Counted from the first letter of the stretch, positions 27,731 to 36,272 are shown. The stretch: DNA of 64,000 nucleotides from Ciceribacter lividus (GCF_003337715.1 NZ_QPIX01000001.1:238585-302584), one strand, 5' to 3'. Notes: generated by a model not told the origin, from the sequence alone. Translations and numbers: made by a program.

Positions 27731-27830
27731 AAAAAAACCTCCAGAGGGGAACAGCTGCTGCGGTGGAACTGGGAGGAAAAGCCACCATGTGCATCAGCTA
27801 TGTGCGATATGGTCGTTATTTGTGCAGTGA
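27731..27830 (-). ncRNA. AbcR-like trans-acting small RNA (alpha-r15 family)
   Basis: A predicted Hfq-dependent sRNA of about 100 nt, transcribed from the - strand between lsrB and the ArsR gene. It ends in a Rho-independent terminator: CCTCCCAG (27776-27769) pairs with CTGGAGG (27744-27738), followed by seven T (27737-27731). It carries the CCUCCCA anti-Shine-Dalgarno-type motif characteristic of AbcR RNAs, which repress many ABC transporter mRNAs. A perfect TATAAT lies at 27843-27838, which puts the start near 27830. Location beside lsrB agrees with S. meliloti, where AbcR1/2 sit between SMc01225 and SMc01226 (recalled). Only one copy is visible here. Confidence 0.75.
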
Positions 27831-27833
27831 ACA

Positions 27834-27860
27834 ATGCATTATAATGCATGTCTGGCATGC
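27834..27860 (-). promoter_or_regulatory. sRNA promoter with overlapping palindromes
   Basis: ATGCATTATAATGCAT (27834-27849) is a perfect 16-bp palindrome with the -10 hexamer TATAAT at its centre. An overlapping inverted repeat GCATG-TCTGG-CATGC occupies 27846-27860. No good -35 is seen, as expected for an activator-dependent promoter. LsrB/VtlR-type LysR proteins activate abcR in relatives, so this is a likely LsrB site (inference). Confidence 0.6.
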
Positions 27861-27901
27861 ACATGTTGCAGACCTTGCAAAATCCGCACGCACCGCGCGA
27901 A

Positions 27902-28798
27902 TTAGAAGTTCCAGTTTCGGGCCTTCGCCACGATGAAATCGCGGAAGGCCTTCAGCTTCGCCGCGTTCTTCATCTCGTCCGGATAGCAGAAATAGGTGTC
28001 GAAGGACGGCACGTCCGCGCCGGTCACGAGTTGCAGCAGGCCGGGATCTCGGCCGACGATATAGTCCGGCAGCATCGCGATGCCGATCCCGAGCAGGCAG
28101 GCGCGCTTGATCGAGGTGAGGCTGTTGATCTGCAGGTGCGGCTGGCGCGGGTTGTCGGAGGTGCGGCCGGCGACTTCCAGCCAGTTGACGTCGAGCAGGT
28201 AGATCGGCGCGGGTTCGCCGAAGGTGATGATGCGGTGGTTGTCGAGGTCCTCGATCGACTGGGGCTCGCCGTAGCGGTTGATATAGGAGGGGGCCGCGTA
28301 GACGTGCATGTGCACGGTGAAGAGCTTGCGCTGGATCAGATCCGACTGCTGCGGCTGGCGCAGCCGGATCGCGCAGTCCGCATGGCGCATGTTCACGTCC
28401 AGCTCCTCGTTGTCGAGGATGAGCTGGATCGACATGTCGGGATAGAGTTGCAGGAACTCCTGGATCTTGTCGGTGAGCCAGCCCTGGCCGAGGCCGACCG
28501 TCGTGGTGACGCGGAGCTTGCCGCTCGGCTTCTCCGTCGTCTCGGTGAGCTGCATCTTCACCGTCTCGAGCTTCAGCAGCACGTCGTGGGCGGTGCGGTA
28601 GAGAAGCTCGCCCTGCTCGGTGAGGATGAGGCCGCGCGCGTGGCGGTGGAAGAGCTTGACGCCGACTTCCTGTTCCAGCGCGCTGACCTGGCGGCTGATC
28701 GCCGACTGGGACAGATGCAGCTTGTCCGCCGCATGCGTGAACGAGCCTGCCTCCGCTGCCGCATGAAAAATGCGCAGCTTGTCCCAGTCCAGTGGCAT
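27902..28798 (-). CDS. lsrB: LysR-type regulator LsrB
   Basis: A 298-residue LysR regulator that I recognise as LsrB (VtlR in Brucella). It is needed for symbiosis and virulence, controls LPS and oxidative-stress genes, and activates AbcR sRNA. The winged helix lies within residues 1-65 (MPLDWDKLRIFHAAAEAGSF ...), followed by the effector domain. Cysteines at 142, 234 and 271 match conserved positions; redox-active cysteines are reported for S. meliloti LsrB. The start at 28798 has GAGGCGG upstream; a frame eight codons longer begins inside the trxB end. It follows trxB by 20 bp, so the two are one operon. Confidence 0.93.
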   Translation of the reverse strand: MPLDWDKLRIFHAAAEAGSFTHAADKLHLSQSAISRQVSALEQEVGVKLFHRHARGLILTEQGELLYRTAHDVLLKLETVKMQLTETTEKPSGKLRVTTTVGLGQGWLTDKIQEFLQLYPDMSIQLILDNEELDVNMRHADCAIRLRQPQQSDLIQRKLFTVHMHVYAAPSYINRYGEPQSIEDLDNHRIITFGEPAPIYLLDVNWLEVAGRTSDNPRQPHLQINSLTSIKRACLLGIGIAMLPDYIVGRDPGLLQLVTGADVPSFDTYFCYPDEMKNAAKLKAFRDFIVAKARNWNF

Positions 28799-28818
28799 TC
28801 CGCCGCCTCTCATCATGA

Positions 28819-29793
28819 TCACTCCGCCGCTTCGGCTCGGGTGGAGACGGCCGTCAGGTAGCGTTCGGCCTCGAGAGCGGCCATGCAGCCCATGCCGGCG
28901 GCGGTGATCGCCTGGCGGTAGACGTCGTCGGTAACGTCGCCGGCGGCGAAGACGCCCTCGACGCTGGTCGCGGTGGAGTCAGGGGCCGTCCAGAGATAGC
29001 CGTTGGACTTGAGCTTCAGCTTGTCCCTGAAGAGCTCGACTGCCGGGGCATGGCCGATGGCGACGAAGACGCCGTCGATCGCCATGTCAGAGACCGCGCC
29101 GGTCACCGTGTTCCTGAGGCGGACACCGGTGACGGACGGCGGCATCGGCGGCTTTGCGGCCTCGCCGGTGATCTCCTCCACTTCCGCGTTCCAGACGACC
29201 TTGATGTTGTCCTTCGCAAACAGGCGCTCCTGCAGGATCTTTTCCGAGCGGAAGGAATCGCGGCGGTGGACGACCGTCACCGACTTCGCGATGTTCGACA
29301 GATAGAGCGCTTCCTCGACCGCCGAGTTGCCGCCGCCGACGACGATCACATCCTTGTTGCGATAGAAGAAGCCGTCGCAGGTGGCGCAGGCCGAGACGCC
29401 GAAGCCCTGGAAATGCTGCTCGCTTTCAATCCCGAGCCATTTCGCCTTGGCGCCGGTCGCGATGATCAGCGTATCGGCCGTCCAGACGGCGCCGGAATCG
29501 GTGCGTACCGTGAAGGGGCGGTGGTCCATGTCGACCTCGGTCACGAGGTCGTTGACGATCTCGGCGCCCACGTGTTCGGCCTGTTTCAGCATCTGCTCCA
29601 TGAGCCACGGCCCCTGGATCGGATCGGCAAACCCCGGATAGTTCTCGACGTCGGTCGTGATCATCAGCTGTCCGCCCTGTTCCATGCCGGCAATCAGCAC
29701 GGGTTTCAGCATGGCCCGCGCTGCATAAATCGCGGCGGTGTAGCCGGCCGGGCCGGAGCCTATGATCAACACCTTGGTATGACGGGCAGTCAT
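28819..29793 (-). CDS. trxB: Thioredoxin reductase
   Basis: FAD enzyme that reduces thioredoxin with NADPH. The 324 residues contain the FAD-binding GxGxxG (IGSGPAGYTA, 11-20), the redox dithiol CATC (Cys136 and Cys139) in SACATCDGFFYR, the NADPH Rossmann motif VGGGNSAVEEA and the C-terminal AAGDVTDDVYRQAITAAGMG. The start at 29793 has AAAGGA upstream. First gene of a trxB-lsrB operon, so the thiol-reducing enzyme and the redox-responsive regulator are expressed together. Divergent from lrp. Confidence 0.97.
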   Translation of the reverse strand: MTARHTKVLIIGSGPAGYTAAIYAARAMLKPVLIAGMEQGGQLMITTDVENYPGFADPIQGPWLMEQMLKQAEHVGAEIVNDLVTEVDMDHRPFTVRTDSGAVWTADTLIIATGAKAKWLGIESEQHFQGFGVSACATCDGFFYRNKDVIVVGGGNSAVEEALYLSNIAKSVTVVHRRDSFRSEKILQERLFAKDNIKVVWNAEVEEITGEAAKPPMPPSVTGVRLRNTVTGAVSDMAIDGVFVAIGHAPAVELFRDKLKLKSNGYLWTAPDSTATSVEGVFAAGDVTDDVYRQAITAAGMGCMAALEAERYLTAVSTRAEAAE

Positions 29794-30023
29794 GGTCGTT
29801 CCTTTCAGGGATGTCGCAGAGGATGAACGATCGATTCGCATCGGGGCCATATGTCTGCCGCCCCATTTATGATTGCTCCATGCGTTTATTCAAGGTCAGC
29901 CTTGCAATAACGGCACGGCATCCACACCGTACGGCAATAATTGTGCCTGGCGGGGACTGATTCTTGCGTAATCGCGGGAATGCGGTACATATCCGCGCAG
30001 CCACATCTGAGAAGGTTTCTCCC

Positions 30024-30491
30024 TTGTTCCGCGCCGAGCTGGACGCCATCGACATCCGTATCCTCCGCGAGCTGCAACGCGACGGCCGCATCACCAATGT
30101 CGAGCTCTCCGAGCGCGTCGGCATTTCCGCGCCACCCTGCCTGCGCCGCGTGCGCAAGCTCGAGGAGGCCGGCATCATCGAGGGATATCACGCGTTCCTC
30201 AACGCGCCGAAGCTCGGCTTCGACCTCGTCGCCTTCTGCATGGTCGGTCTCAAGCATCAGTCGGAGAGCAACCTCAAGGCCTTTGCCGCCGCGACGGAAA
30301 GCTGGCCGCTCGTCCGCCAGGCCTGGATGGTCTCCGGCGACAGCGACTTCCTGCTCCATTGCGTCGCCGAGAACCTCACGAAGTTCCAGGACTTTGTCAT
30401 CGAGGTGCTGACGGCCAACGACCACGTCCATACCGTCCGCACGATGCTGACCATCCGGCAGGTGAAGCGGCTCGGGCTGGTGGAGATCTGA
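30024..30491 (+). CDS. lrp: Lrp/AsnC-family transcriptional regulator
   Basis: A 155-residue feast/famine regulator: N-terminal helix-turn-helix (LDAIDIRILRELQRDGRITN with RVGISAPPCLRRVRKLEEAG) and a C-terminal ligand-sensing ACT-like (RAM) domain. I place the start at the TTG at 30024 because GAGAAGG lies eight bases upstream and the protein then begins LFRAELDAID, as in relatives. An in-frame ATG at 29964 would add 20 non-conserved residues. The next gene begins two bases after the stop, so a glycosyltransferase-like gene is co-transcribed. The position between trxB and the LPS genes matches S. meliloti as I recall. Confidence 0.9.
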   Translation: MFRAELDAIDIRILRELQRDGRITNVELSERVGISAPPCLRRVRKLEEAGIIEGYHAFLNAPKLGFDLVAFCMVGLKHQSESNLKAFAAATESWPLVRQAWMVSGDSDFLLHCVAENLTKFQDFVIEVLTANDHVHTVRTMLTIRQVKRLGLVEI

Positions 30492-30493
30492 AC

Positions 30494-31411
30494 GTGACAG
30501 GTTTGGTGCAGGTCGGCAATTCGGCAGCGGCGATCGAGACTTTTCTCGGCGCGATCCGGCTGGAAACGGGAGCCCCTTCGGCGGACCGTCGTGCAGGACA
30601 TGTCGTCGCCCATTTGCGCCGGCCGCAAGACGGCGATCAATATGCCGAGGCCGGTCTGAAGGATCTCATCGCCCTTGCGGAAAGACGAAGGGAAAAGCCG
30701 CCGCTTTTCGTCTCCTATTTCACCGCAGACACGCCCTACGAAGCACTCGCCGAACGTCTGAGGCTGTCGCTGGACCGTTTCGGCCTGCCGCATCGTATCG
30801 AAGCGATCCCGTCTCGCGGCAGCTGGGTCGCCAATACCGGGCTCAAGGCCGCCTTCATCGAGCGCGTCTGGCAGGAAAGCGACGGGCCGATCTGCTGGGT
30901 CGACGCCGACGCAGAAGTCCTCCGCACGCCCTATTTCGTGTTCGACAATCCCTTCGACTTTTCGGCGGTACAGCGGCACGGTTGGTATGTCATGTCGGGC
31001 TTGATCTACCTGAACAAGACGGAGGGGGCGGGGGCCATCGTGCGTCGATGGAATGAACTTTGCCGGGCCAATCCGCATGTATGGGATCAGGTGCTGCTGA
31101 CGCTTGCGTGGTTTCAGACAGCGCGGGAGCGGGATCTTTCGACGCTCTGGATGAATGACGGCATCTTTCGCTTCCCGCGACCGTGGCTGCGGGATCTGCG
31201 CGACCGCGTCCTTTACTATCCCAGGCAAAAGAAGATGCGGCCCTTCATTGACCAGAAACAGGCCTCACGTTCCCTCAAGGCTTTCGTCGATGGTTCGAAG
31301 AAGCGCGAGAATGAGCGGGGAAGCGACGATCTGTCGGAGGGCTTCATGACCGCTTTGAAGGTCTACGACTTCAGTTTCGACGCCCGGATCGAGACGATCT
31401 TCAGAGCATGA
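30494..31411 (+). CDS. Putative glycosyltransferase of the LPS locus
   Basis: A 305-residue protein with the look of a GT-A-type nucleotide-diphospho-sugar transferase. A DxD-like motif is seen in ICWVDADAEVLRTPYFVFD, and GLIYLNKTEGAGAIVRRWNE resembles the second half of such folds. There is no signal peptide or membrane helix. The start is the GTG at 30494, two bases after the lrp stop with GGAG upstream; no ATG is available nearby. Position between lrp and lpsB suggests a role in the LPS core. The family call is tentative and the sugar is unknown. Convergent with the pyruvyl transferase gene. Confidence 0.7.
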   Translation: MTGLVQVGNSAAAIETFLGAIRLETGAPSADRRAGHVVAHLRRPQDGDQYAEAGLKDLIALAERRREKPPLFVSYFTADTPYEALAERLRLSLDRFGLPHRIEAIPSRGSWVANTGLKAAFIERVWQESDGPICWVDADAEVLRTPYFVFDNPFDFSAVQRHGWYVMSGLIYLNKTEGAGAIVRRWNELCRANPHVWDQVLLTLAWFQTARERDLSTLWMNDGIFRFPRPWLRDLRDRVLYYPRQKKMRPFIDQKQASRSLKAFVDGSKKRENERGSDDLSEGFMTALKVYDFSFDARIETIFRA

Positions 31412-31419
31412 GATGCTCT
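31403..31419. terminator. Hairpin over two facing stop codons
   Basis: AGAGCAT (31403-31409) pairs with ATGCTCT (31413-31419) around GAG. It spans the stop of the + strand glycosyltransferase gene and touches the stop of the - strand pyruvyl transferase gene. Confidence 0.5.
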
Positions 31420-32239
31420 AGACGGCGGCGGACAGCAAGACCTTTTCGAGCCTGCCGGCGATTTCCTCGATTGACTGCATATAGCTGAAGTCAGGATACC
31501 CTTCGTTGAGCAAGAGGTCCAGATTTCCACTTTGGTCCAGGTGTCGCCGTTGGGGCGCTGTTCGCCCAATTGCGCTTGCATAGTCTTCAAACTTGTAGTT
31601 GCCTCCGGCAATTCGGTCGCCCAATGCTATACGCCAGTTTGGGATACCAAAGCTGTCAGCTGCGACCAGTCCATGCAGGCTGGACGACGCGATATGCTCG
31701 CACTCGCCGATCAGCCTCAATGTATCCATCGGATCGATGTCGAGCGGGATCAGCAGTGAATTGGGCGTTTGCTCGACGATTTTCTTGAGTAACGGTGAAT
31801 CTGCGTCGGTATAATGCGCGGTGATACCCCACTTGTAGCGCTTGGTTGAAGCCGGTTGGTGCAATCGATTGAACAGCAGTCCAGGATCGCCGAGTGGCAA
31901 GTCGCAAGGGCAGGCCAGTCGCTCTCTTGTGTGCTCTCCTCGCACAGCCAGCACATTAGTGAAAATGCGCGAGATATTGTCGCCCGCACGAAGGCAGCCG
32001 GAGCCCCATATCTGAATCGGAAGGAAGCGCCCGTGCAGAATCCGCTTGATGCGCCGTTCGGCGATCATTTCGATGATGCTGCCAATCGCCGCCCAGTCGC
32101 ACCGCGATACGGTTGCGTGATGAACCTCCCGGCCAGTAATGTGAGACACTAGGATCGGCGATATATCGTCACCGAAGTTTGTTGCGCCATTGCGTCGGCG
32201 ACTGAAGAACAGACGGATCGGTCGTCTCGTTAATCGCAT
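31418..32239 (-). CDS. Polysaccharide pyruvyl transferase family protein
   Basis: A 273-residue member of the PS_pyruv_trans family (as ExoV, CsaB), which attach ketal-linked pyruvate to sugars in exopolysaccharide, LPS or cell-wall polymers. Recognisable are NGATNFGDDISPILVSHITG near the N-terminus, GSGCLRAGD, GDPGLLFNRL and the family signature IASSSLHGLVAADSFGIPN. It reads on the - strand, opposite to the preceding gene, and its base composition is lower in GC than its surroundings, as for the next gene. That hints at acquisition as part of a variable LPS cassette. Confidence 0.85.
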   Translation of the reverse strand: MRLTRRPIRLFFSRRRNGATNFGDDISPILVSHITGREVHHATVSRCDWAAIGSIIEMIAERRIKRILHGRFLPIQIWGSGCLRAGDNISRIFTNVLAVRGEHTRERLACPCDLPLGDPGLLFNRLHQPASTKRYKWGITAHYTDADSPLLKKIVEQTPNSLLIPLDIDPMDTLRLIGECEHIASSSLHGLVAADSFGIPNWRIALGDRIAGGNYKFEDYASAIGRTAPQRRHLDQSGNLDLLLNEGYPDFSYMQSIEEIAGRLEKVLLSAAV

Positions 32240-32338
32240 TCGCTCCTCCGAGCAACATCCGTCCTGACAATCAAGGCGCCATCGTGATGCACGTTATGAC
32301 ATGGGGGGCAGGCCCCGCCTTCCAGCGGGCATACACGT

Positions 32339-32929
32339 CTACAGGTTGGTGTTGAAGCCTCTGATGTAGAGCAGGACCTGCCGATCCCAGCTTCTGATAT
32401 CGGCTATGTAGCCGACCGCTGAAATCACGCCTACGAGGTCTTTCATGTTCATATGATTGCGCCAGCCCCTGCTGGTTGATCTGATCCGGATTTCTTTGAG
32501 GTATTTTGCGTCGTGGAACTCCGACGACAGAGGAACGGGACCATATGAGAGGAGGAAGTACTGATGGAATTCGCTCAGCAACGCGAGTGTCTTTCCTAAA
32601 TCGTTCATGTACTCGCAAACGCCGCTCAATACCCCGACGGAATTTTTCGTGACGGAAATCGCATCTTCATTCAAATCTACGACTTCATTTTCGTCGCTCC
32701 ATTTTTTCAAATCATAGCAGTCTACGTGATATCCGTATTGCGTTGACGCAATTTTTCGAAATGGGGTGTAGGGACCGCACCCGTACTCCGAAAACGTCCA
32801 CCTTTCTTCTTTGCTCTCGTGATCGAGGAACATGGAGAGCAATTCGCCGCTCCGCTCTCCCCACTTCACATCATATGAATTGGCGCTGAGCCATCGGGTC
32901 TTGATTGTCTTGTCGAGCATGATCGCCAT
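32339..32929 (-). CDS. Putative SAM-dependent methyltransferase-like protein
   Basis: A 196-residue protein of distinctly low GC compared with the window. The segment FSEYGCGPYTPFRKIA looks like SAM-binding motif I (E-x-G-x-G), and VDCYDLKKWSDENEVVD fits the following beta-strand and acidic residue of a class I methyltransferase. FHQYFLLSYGPVP may be the later proline-rich motif. No close family name is recognised, and the protein is short for this fold. It is 99 bp upstream of the pyruvyl transferase gene on the same strand, so they may be co-transcribed. Methylation of a surface sugar is a guess from context. Confidence 0.6.
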   Translation of the reverse strand: MAIMLDKTIKTRWLSANSYDVKWGERSGELLSMFLDHESKEERWTFSEYGCGPYTPFRKIASTQYGYHVDCYDLKKWSDENEVVDLNEDAISVTKNSVGVLSGVCEYMNDLGKTLALLSEFHQYFLLSYGPVPLSSEFHDAKYLKEIRIRSTSRGWRNHMNMKDLVGVISAVGYIADIRSWDRQVLLYIRGFNTNL

Positions 32930-33143
32930 TCTGGAAAAGAGTGTCGGTTACTGGTTGCAAGCTATCGATGGAATCGGGACCGGCGCAATAGGTTGAACCC
33001 TTCAGTGCCTGTGTTTCGGTGGATAAGGCCGGAAGTCTGTCGGGGTCAAGAAGCGGTCAAGGTTGTTGTTTCCATCCGAAGATGCTGTTGCTATTCACAG
33101 ATAGGCCGCCAGATGTGGTGACGCGGCTGCGAAAGAAGGTCAC

Positions 33144-33875
33144 ATGCCGCGCAAGAAAACCGGGCTCGAACGCTTCCTTTCCTTTAATCAGCACCGCAAG
33201 CGGTGGGGTGCCCGTCGGCACCTGCCGACCGAGGTCGATTTCGCGGTGCTGAAGGCGGCGATCGTCGAGGGAGGCGAGCAGCAACAGACGCGCGGCTCGG
33301 AAAAATCGCTTGATGAGCATCTTGCCAACCTGCGCCGCGAGTTTTCGGGTCGGTCGGAGCTCGTCTACCATCATGCCAAGCTCATCGTCCTCCTGCGCCG
33401 CGAGTTCCGCGTCAAGGAGACCTTTGCCCAATTCAAGGGACTTTGGGAAAGCGAAGCCGAGTTCCTGTGCGAACATCTCAACATCCGCTGGCTGGTTTCC
33501 GCCGCGGACACCTTCGCAGATCATGATCCCGACCGGGCCGTGCGCAACGCGGCGCTCCTCGTGTCGCTGCTGGTCAATACGGTGAAGGTCTACGAGACCG
33601 AGCGGTTCATCACGGCCGCTGCCGGCAATTCTGTCCTCGACGACAGGATCGAACTCCTGCAAACCGAGCTCGTGCCGCTTTTCGAGGGCCTCTCGTGTTT
33701 CACCGTCGGGACCGACGACACGCTCCGCAACATGCGCTGGCGGCTCGAGAAAGCATTCGACGACGGGGTGCTCGGGATGATCCTGAAGACGGTCTATGAC
33801 CGCCTTCAGGTCAACGATACCGTGTTTGCCCGCCTTCGGGCGCTGCATCGACGCGACCGTACCGGCTGGTGGTAG
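33144..33875 (+). CDS. Hypothetical protein in the LPS locus
   Basis: A 243-residue, mostly helical, charged, cytosolic protein with no signal peptide, membrane segment or motif that I recognise. It starts at 33144 with AAGAAGG just upstream, giving MPRKKTGLERFLSFNQHRKR. Alternating Leu and charged residues suggest a bundle of helices. Two copies of aromatic-rich stretches (EAEFLCEHLNIRWL and VKVYETERFITAA) stand out. It is convergent with the GT25 gene with a 6-bp gap. High GC and good codon usage support a real gene. Function unknown. Confidence 0.7.
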   Translation: MPRKKTGLERFLSFNQHRKRWGARRHLPTEVDFAVLKAAIVEGGEQQQTRGSEKSLDEHLANLRREFSGRSELVYHHAKLIVLLRREFRVKETFAQFKGLWESEAEFLCEHLNIRWLVSAADTFADHDPDRAVRNAALLVSLLVNTVKVYETERFITAAAGNSVLDDRIELLQTELVPLFEGLSCFTVGTDDTLRNMRWRLEKAFDDGVLGMILKTVYDRLQVNDTVFARLRALHRRDRTGWW

Positions 33876-33881
33876 CCGCAA

Positions 33882-34691
33882 TCATCCGCGCGTGAGTTCC
33901 CTCAGATGGTCGAAGTCGCGAGGGTCGAGCATGATTTCGCGGCGGACGGCAACGGGAGCCTTGATGACGCGGCGAAGCCCCATGCGCAGTTGCGCGAGGG
34001 CACGGCGGAACCGAAAGACGAGTTTCCTGTGCGGGTCGGCTTCCGTTGCGTTCTTGCCGGCGTCGATCGCCGACCGTGTGGCAATAGGCTCCTCAATGCC
34101 GTAATGGCGGCAGCGGTCGATCTGGAGCGCGAGAGCCGGGTCCGCCTGATAGGCCTTCAGTTCATAGGCGGCGCATATCACGGCGTCGGCAAGTCCCGCT
34201 CTCCGTGCGGTTCTCTTCATGAGTTTTCGCGCTCCTTCCGGCCAGAGCACGTAGGCGGCGGCGCCGGTCCTGTCCTGGTAGAGCCTGCGGATCGGCAGGT
34301 CAGTGTGGAGCCCGCTCGGGCTCTTCGACACCAGTTTCTTGCGGGCACGCACTTCCAGCGTCACCAGATCTGTGTCGTTCCGTTTCTCCAGGCGGGCAAG
34401 AAGATCAGGGACGCGCTTCGAAAGAACCGCGTCGTCTTCGAGAATCAGGGACGGCGTGTCGCTCGCCGCGACCATTTCCCAAGCTGCGCGATGACTGAGC
34501 AGGCAGGCCTTCTCGACATCCACGAGCGGGCGTTCCCAGGTGTCCCAATAGGTCGATGGACGTAACGCCGGAGCGCTTGCCATATCGAAAGCCCGCAGAC
34601 GCCGGTATGTCAGCCCAAGTGCCTCCATTTGAGCCTTCTGGAAGGCCATGCGCTCGGTCGCCCTGTCAAGATTGATGATGATCACATCCAT
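33882..34691 (-). CDS. Glycosyltransferase family 25 (LPS biosynthesis)
   Basis: A 269-residue GT25 enzyme, the family of LPS core galactosyl/glucosyl transferases such as LgtB and LpsA. The N-terminus MDVIIINLDRATERMAFQKA and the segment ACLLSHRAAWEMVAASDTPS followed by LILEDDAVL with the acidic metal-binding EDD are diagnostic. It ends 8 bp before the lpsB start region, and both read on the - strand with greA upstream, so greA, lpsB and this gene may form one operon. Sugar specificity unknown. Confidence 0.88.
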   Translation of the reverse strand: MDVIIINLDRATERMAFQKAQMEALGLTYRRLRAFDMASAPALRPSTYWDTWERPLVDVEKACLLSHRAAWEMVAASDTPSLILEDDAVLSKRVPDLLARLEKRNDTDLVTLEVRARKKLVSKSPSGLHTDLPIRRLYQDRTGAAAYVLWPEGARKLMKRTARRAGLADAVICAAYELKAYQADPALALQIDRCRHYGIEEPIATRSAIDAGKNATEADPHRKLVFRFRRALAQLRMGLRRVIKAPVAVRREIMLDPRDFDHLRELTRG

Positions 34692-34699
34692 GGTCGGGC

Positions 34700-35764
34700 C
34701 TAGGGGGCGTCATCGATGAGGCGGCGGTAGATTTCGCCGAGCCGGCGGGCCTCGCCCTCGATGCTGAAATTTCCGGAGACGTGGGCCAGCGCCCGGGCGC
34801 CCGCCGCGGAAAGGCGTGCCGGATCGTCCATGAAGGCGCCGGCGGCGTTCGTCATCGCGGCGAGGTCGTCGGCGGGGATGACGATACCGGTCTCATCCCT
34901 CCCGGTCACCACCAGTTCGGGGAAGGCGCCGACATCGGTCGCGACGACGGGCACGGCGGTTGCCATCGCCTCCAGCGGTGTGAGGCCGAAACCCTCCCAG
35001 CGCTGCGGCGCGACGAAGAGGTCGAGCGCCCGGTACCAGTCGTTGATGTTGGCGTGTTCGCCGACGAAGAGAATGCGGTCCGAAAGCCCGGCTTTCGTGA
35101 CCCGCTCCTTGAGTTCGGTCTCGAAGGTGGCGTGGGAGGCGGTCGCCCGGCCCGCGACGATGGCGCTCCAGTCCGGCCGGTCGGACAGCAGGGCGATCAT
35201 CGCGTCGACGAAGAGGTCAGTGCCCTTCTGGTGGCGCACGCGGCCGAAACAGCCGGCGATCTTCTTTTCGGGATCGAGCCCGACCGCCTGCTTCGCCGCA
35301 GTCTTGTCTGCGGGGGGGAAGAAGCGCGCCGTATCGATGCCGTGCATGACGACGCTGTTTTCGACTTCGAGATAGGCGGCAGTGCGGGCGCTCGTTGCGA
35401 CGACGGCGTCGACGCGGGCAATCAGCGCCTTGGTCCAGCGGGTATGTTTGCGCTGCGAGGCGGAGGTGAAGAGAACCTTGATCGGCATGCGCAGGAGATC
35501 ACGCAGCACGAGGCCGGCGAGCATCTCGTTGTTGCGGCGCGCGTGCCAGACGCGCTTGCGCCCGCTGCGCAGCCTCTTCCAGAGCCGCAGCAGGTCGGCA
35601 TAGCCGATTCGCGGAAGCGAAGAGGGAAGGCCCGGTCCGAGGGTTGCAACCTTCTGGCCGAGCCGGGTCTGTACGGGAACGAGCTGGATGATCGTCGAGG
35701 TGACGCCGGAAAGCCGCTGCTTGAAATTCGGCGCGATGACCTCGACGTCTGCGATATCCGTCAC
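34700..35764 (-). CDS. lpsB: LPS core glycosyltransferase LpsB/LpcC (GT4)
   Basis: A 354-residue GT-B family 4 glycosyltransferase. The N-terminus (DIADVEVIAPNFKQRLSGVT) is the LpsB/LpcC signature; LpcC of R. leguminosarum transfers mannose to the inner core of LPS, and S. meliloti lpsB mutants have altered LPS and impaired symbiosis. The catalytic C-terminal half has GCFGRVRHQKGTDLFVDAM and the retaining E-x7-E motif region RWEGFGLTPLEAMATAVPVV. Located downstream of greA, as in relatives. It joins the two halves of the locus to a conserved chromosomal frame. Confidence 0.92.
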   Translation of the reverse strand: MTDIADVEVIAPNFKQRLSGVTSTIIQLVPVQTRLGQKVATLGPGLPSSLPRIGYADLLRLWKRLRSGRKRVWHARRNNEMLAGLVLRDLLRMPIKVLFTSASQRKHTRWTKALIARVDAVVATSARTAAYLEVENSVVMHGIDTARFFPPADKTAAKQAVGLDPEKKIAGCFGRVRHQKGTDLFVDAMIALLSDRPDWSAIVAGRATASHATFETELKERVTKAGLSDRILFVGEHANINDWYRALDLFVAPQRWEGFGLTPLEAMATAVPVVATDVGAFPELVVTGRDETGIVIPADDLAAMTNAAGAFMDDPARLSAAGARALAHVSGNFSIEGEARRLGEIYRRLIDDAP

Positions 35765-35795
35765 GCGGGCAATCCTTGTTCCGGCGACAGAGCCC

Positions 35796-36272
35796 TCAGC
35801 CCCACTGCACCGCCAGGATCTCGTAGGCCCTGGAGCCGCCGGGTGCGACGACTTCGATCGAGTCGCCGACTTCCTTGCCGATCATGGCACGGGCAATCGG
35901 CGAGGAGATCGAGATGCGGCCCTGCTTCACGTCGGCTTCCTGGTCGCCGACGATCTGGTAGACCTTCTCCTCGTCGGTGTCCTCGTCGACGAGCTTCACC
36001 GTCGCGCCGAACTTGATCTTGGAACCCGACATCTTGGAAAGGTCGATGACTTCCGCGCGCGCAATCAGGTCCTCGAGTTCCGTGATGCGGCCCTCGTTAT
36101 GGCTCTGGGCTTCCTTGGCGGCGTGGTACTCGGCATTTTCGGAAAGGTCGCCATGGGCCCGCGCTTCCGCGATCGCCTCGATGATCCGCGGGCGCTCTTC
36201 CTGTTGCCGCCAGCGCAGTTCTTCCTGCAGCTTGGCGAAACCGTTCTGCGTCATCGGTACCTTTTCTACCAT
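35796..36272 (-). CDS. greA: Transcription elongation factor GreA
   Basis: A 158-residue transcript-cleavage factor that rescues backtracked RNA polymerase. The N-terminal coiled coil contains [20 protein letters not shown] with the conserved catalytic acidic pair (D and E at the tip), and the C-terminal domain reads [18 protein letters not shown]. The start at 36272 has AAGGAAG upstream and gives the normal length; an upstream ATG adds ten residues. It is followed by lpsB. Confidence 0.97.
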   Translation of the reverse strand: MVEKVPMTQNGFAKLQEELRWRQQEERPRIIEAIAEARAHGDLSENAEYHAAKEAQSHNEGRITELEDLIARAEVIDLSKMSGSKIKFGATVKLVDEDTDEEKVYQIVGDQEADVKQGRISISSPIARAMIGKEVGDSIEVVAPGGSRAYEILAVQWG

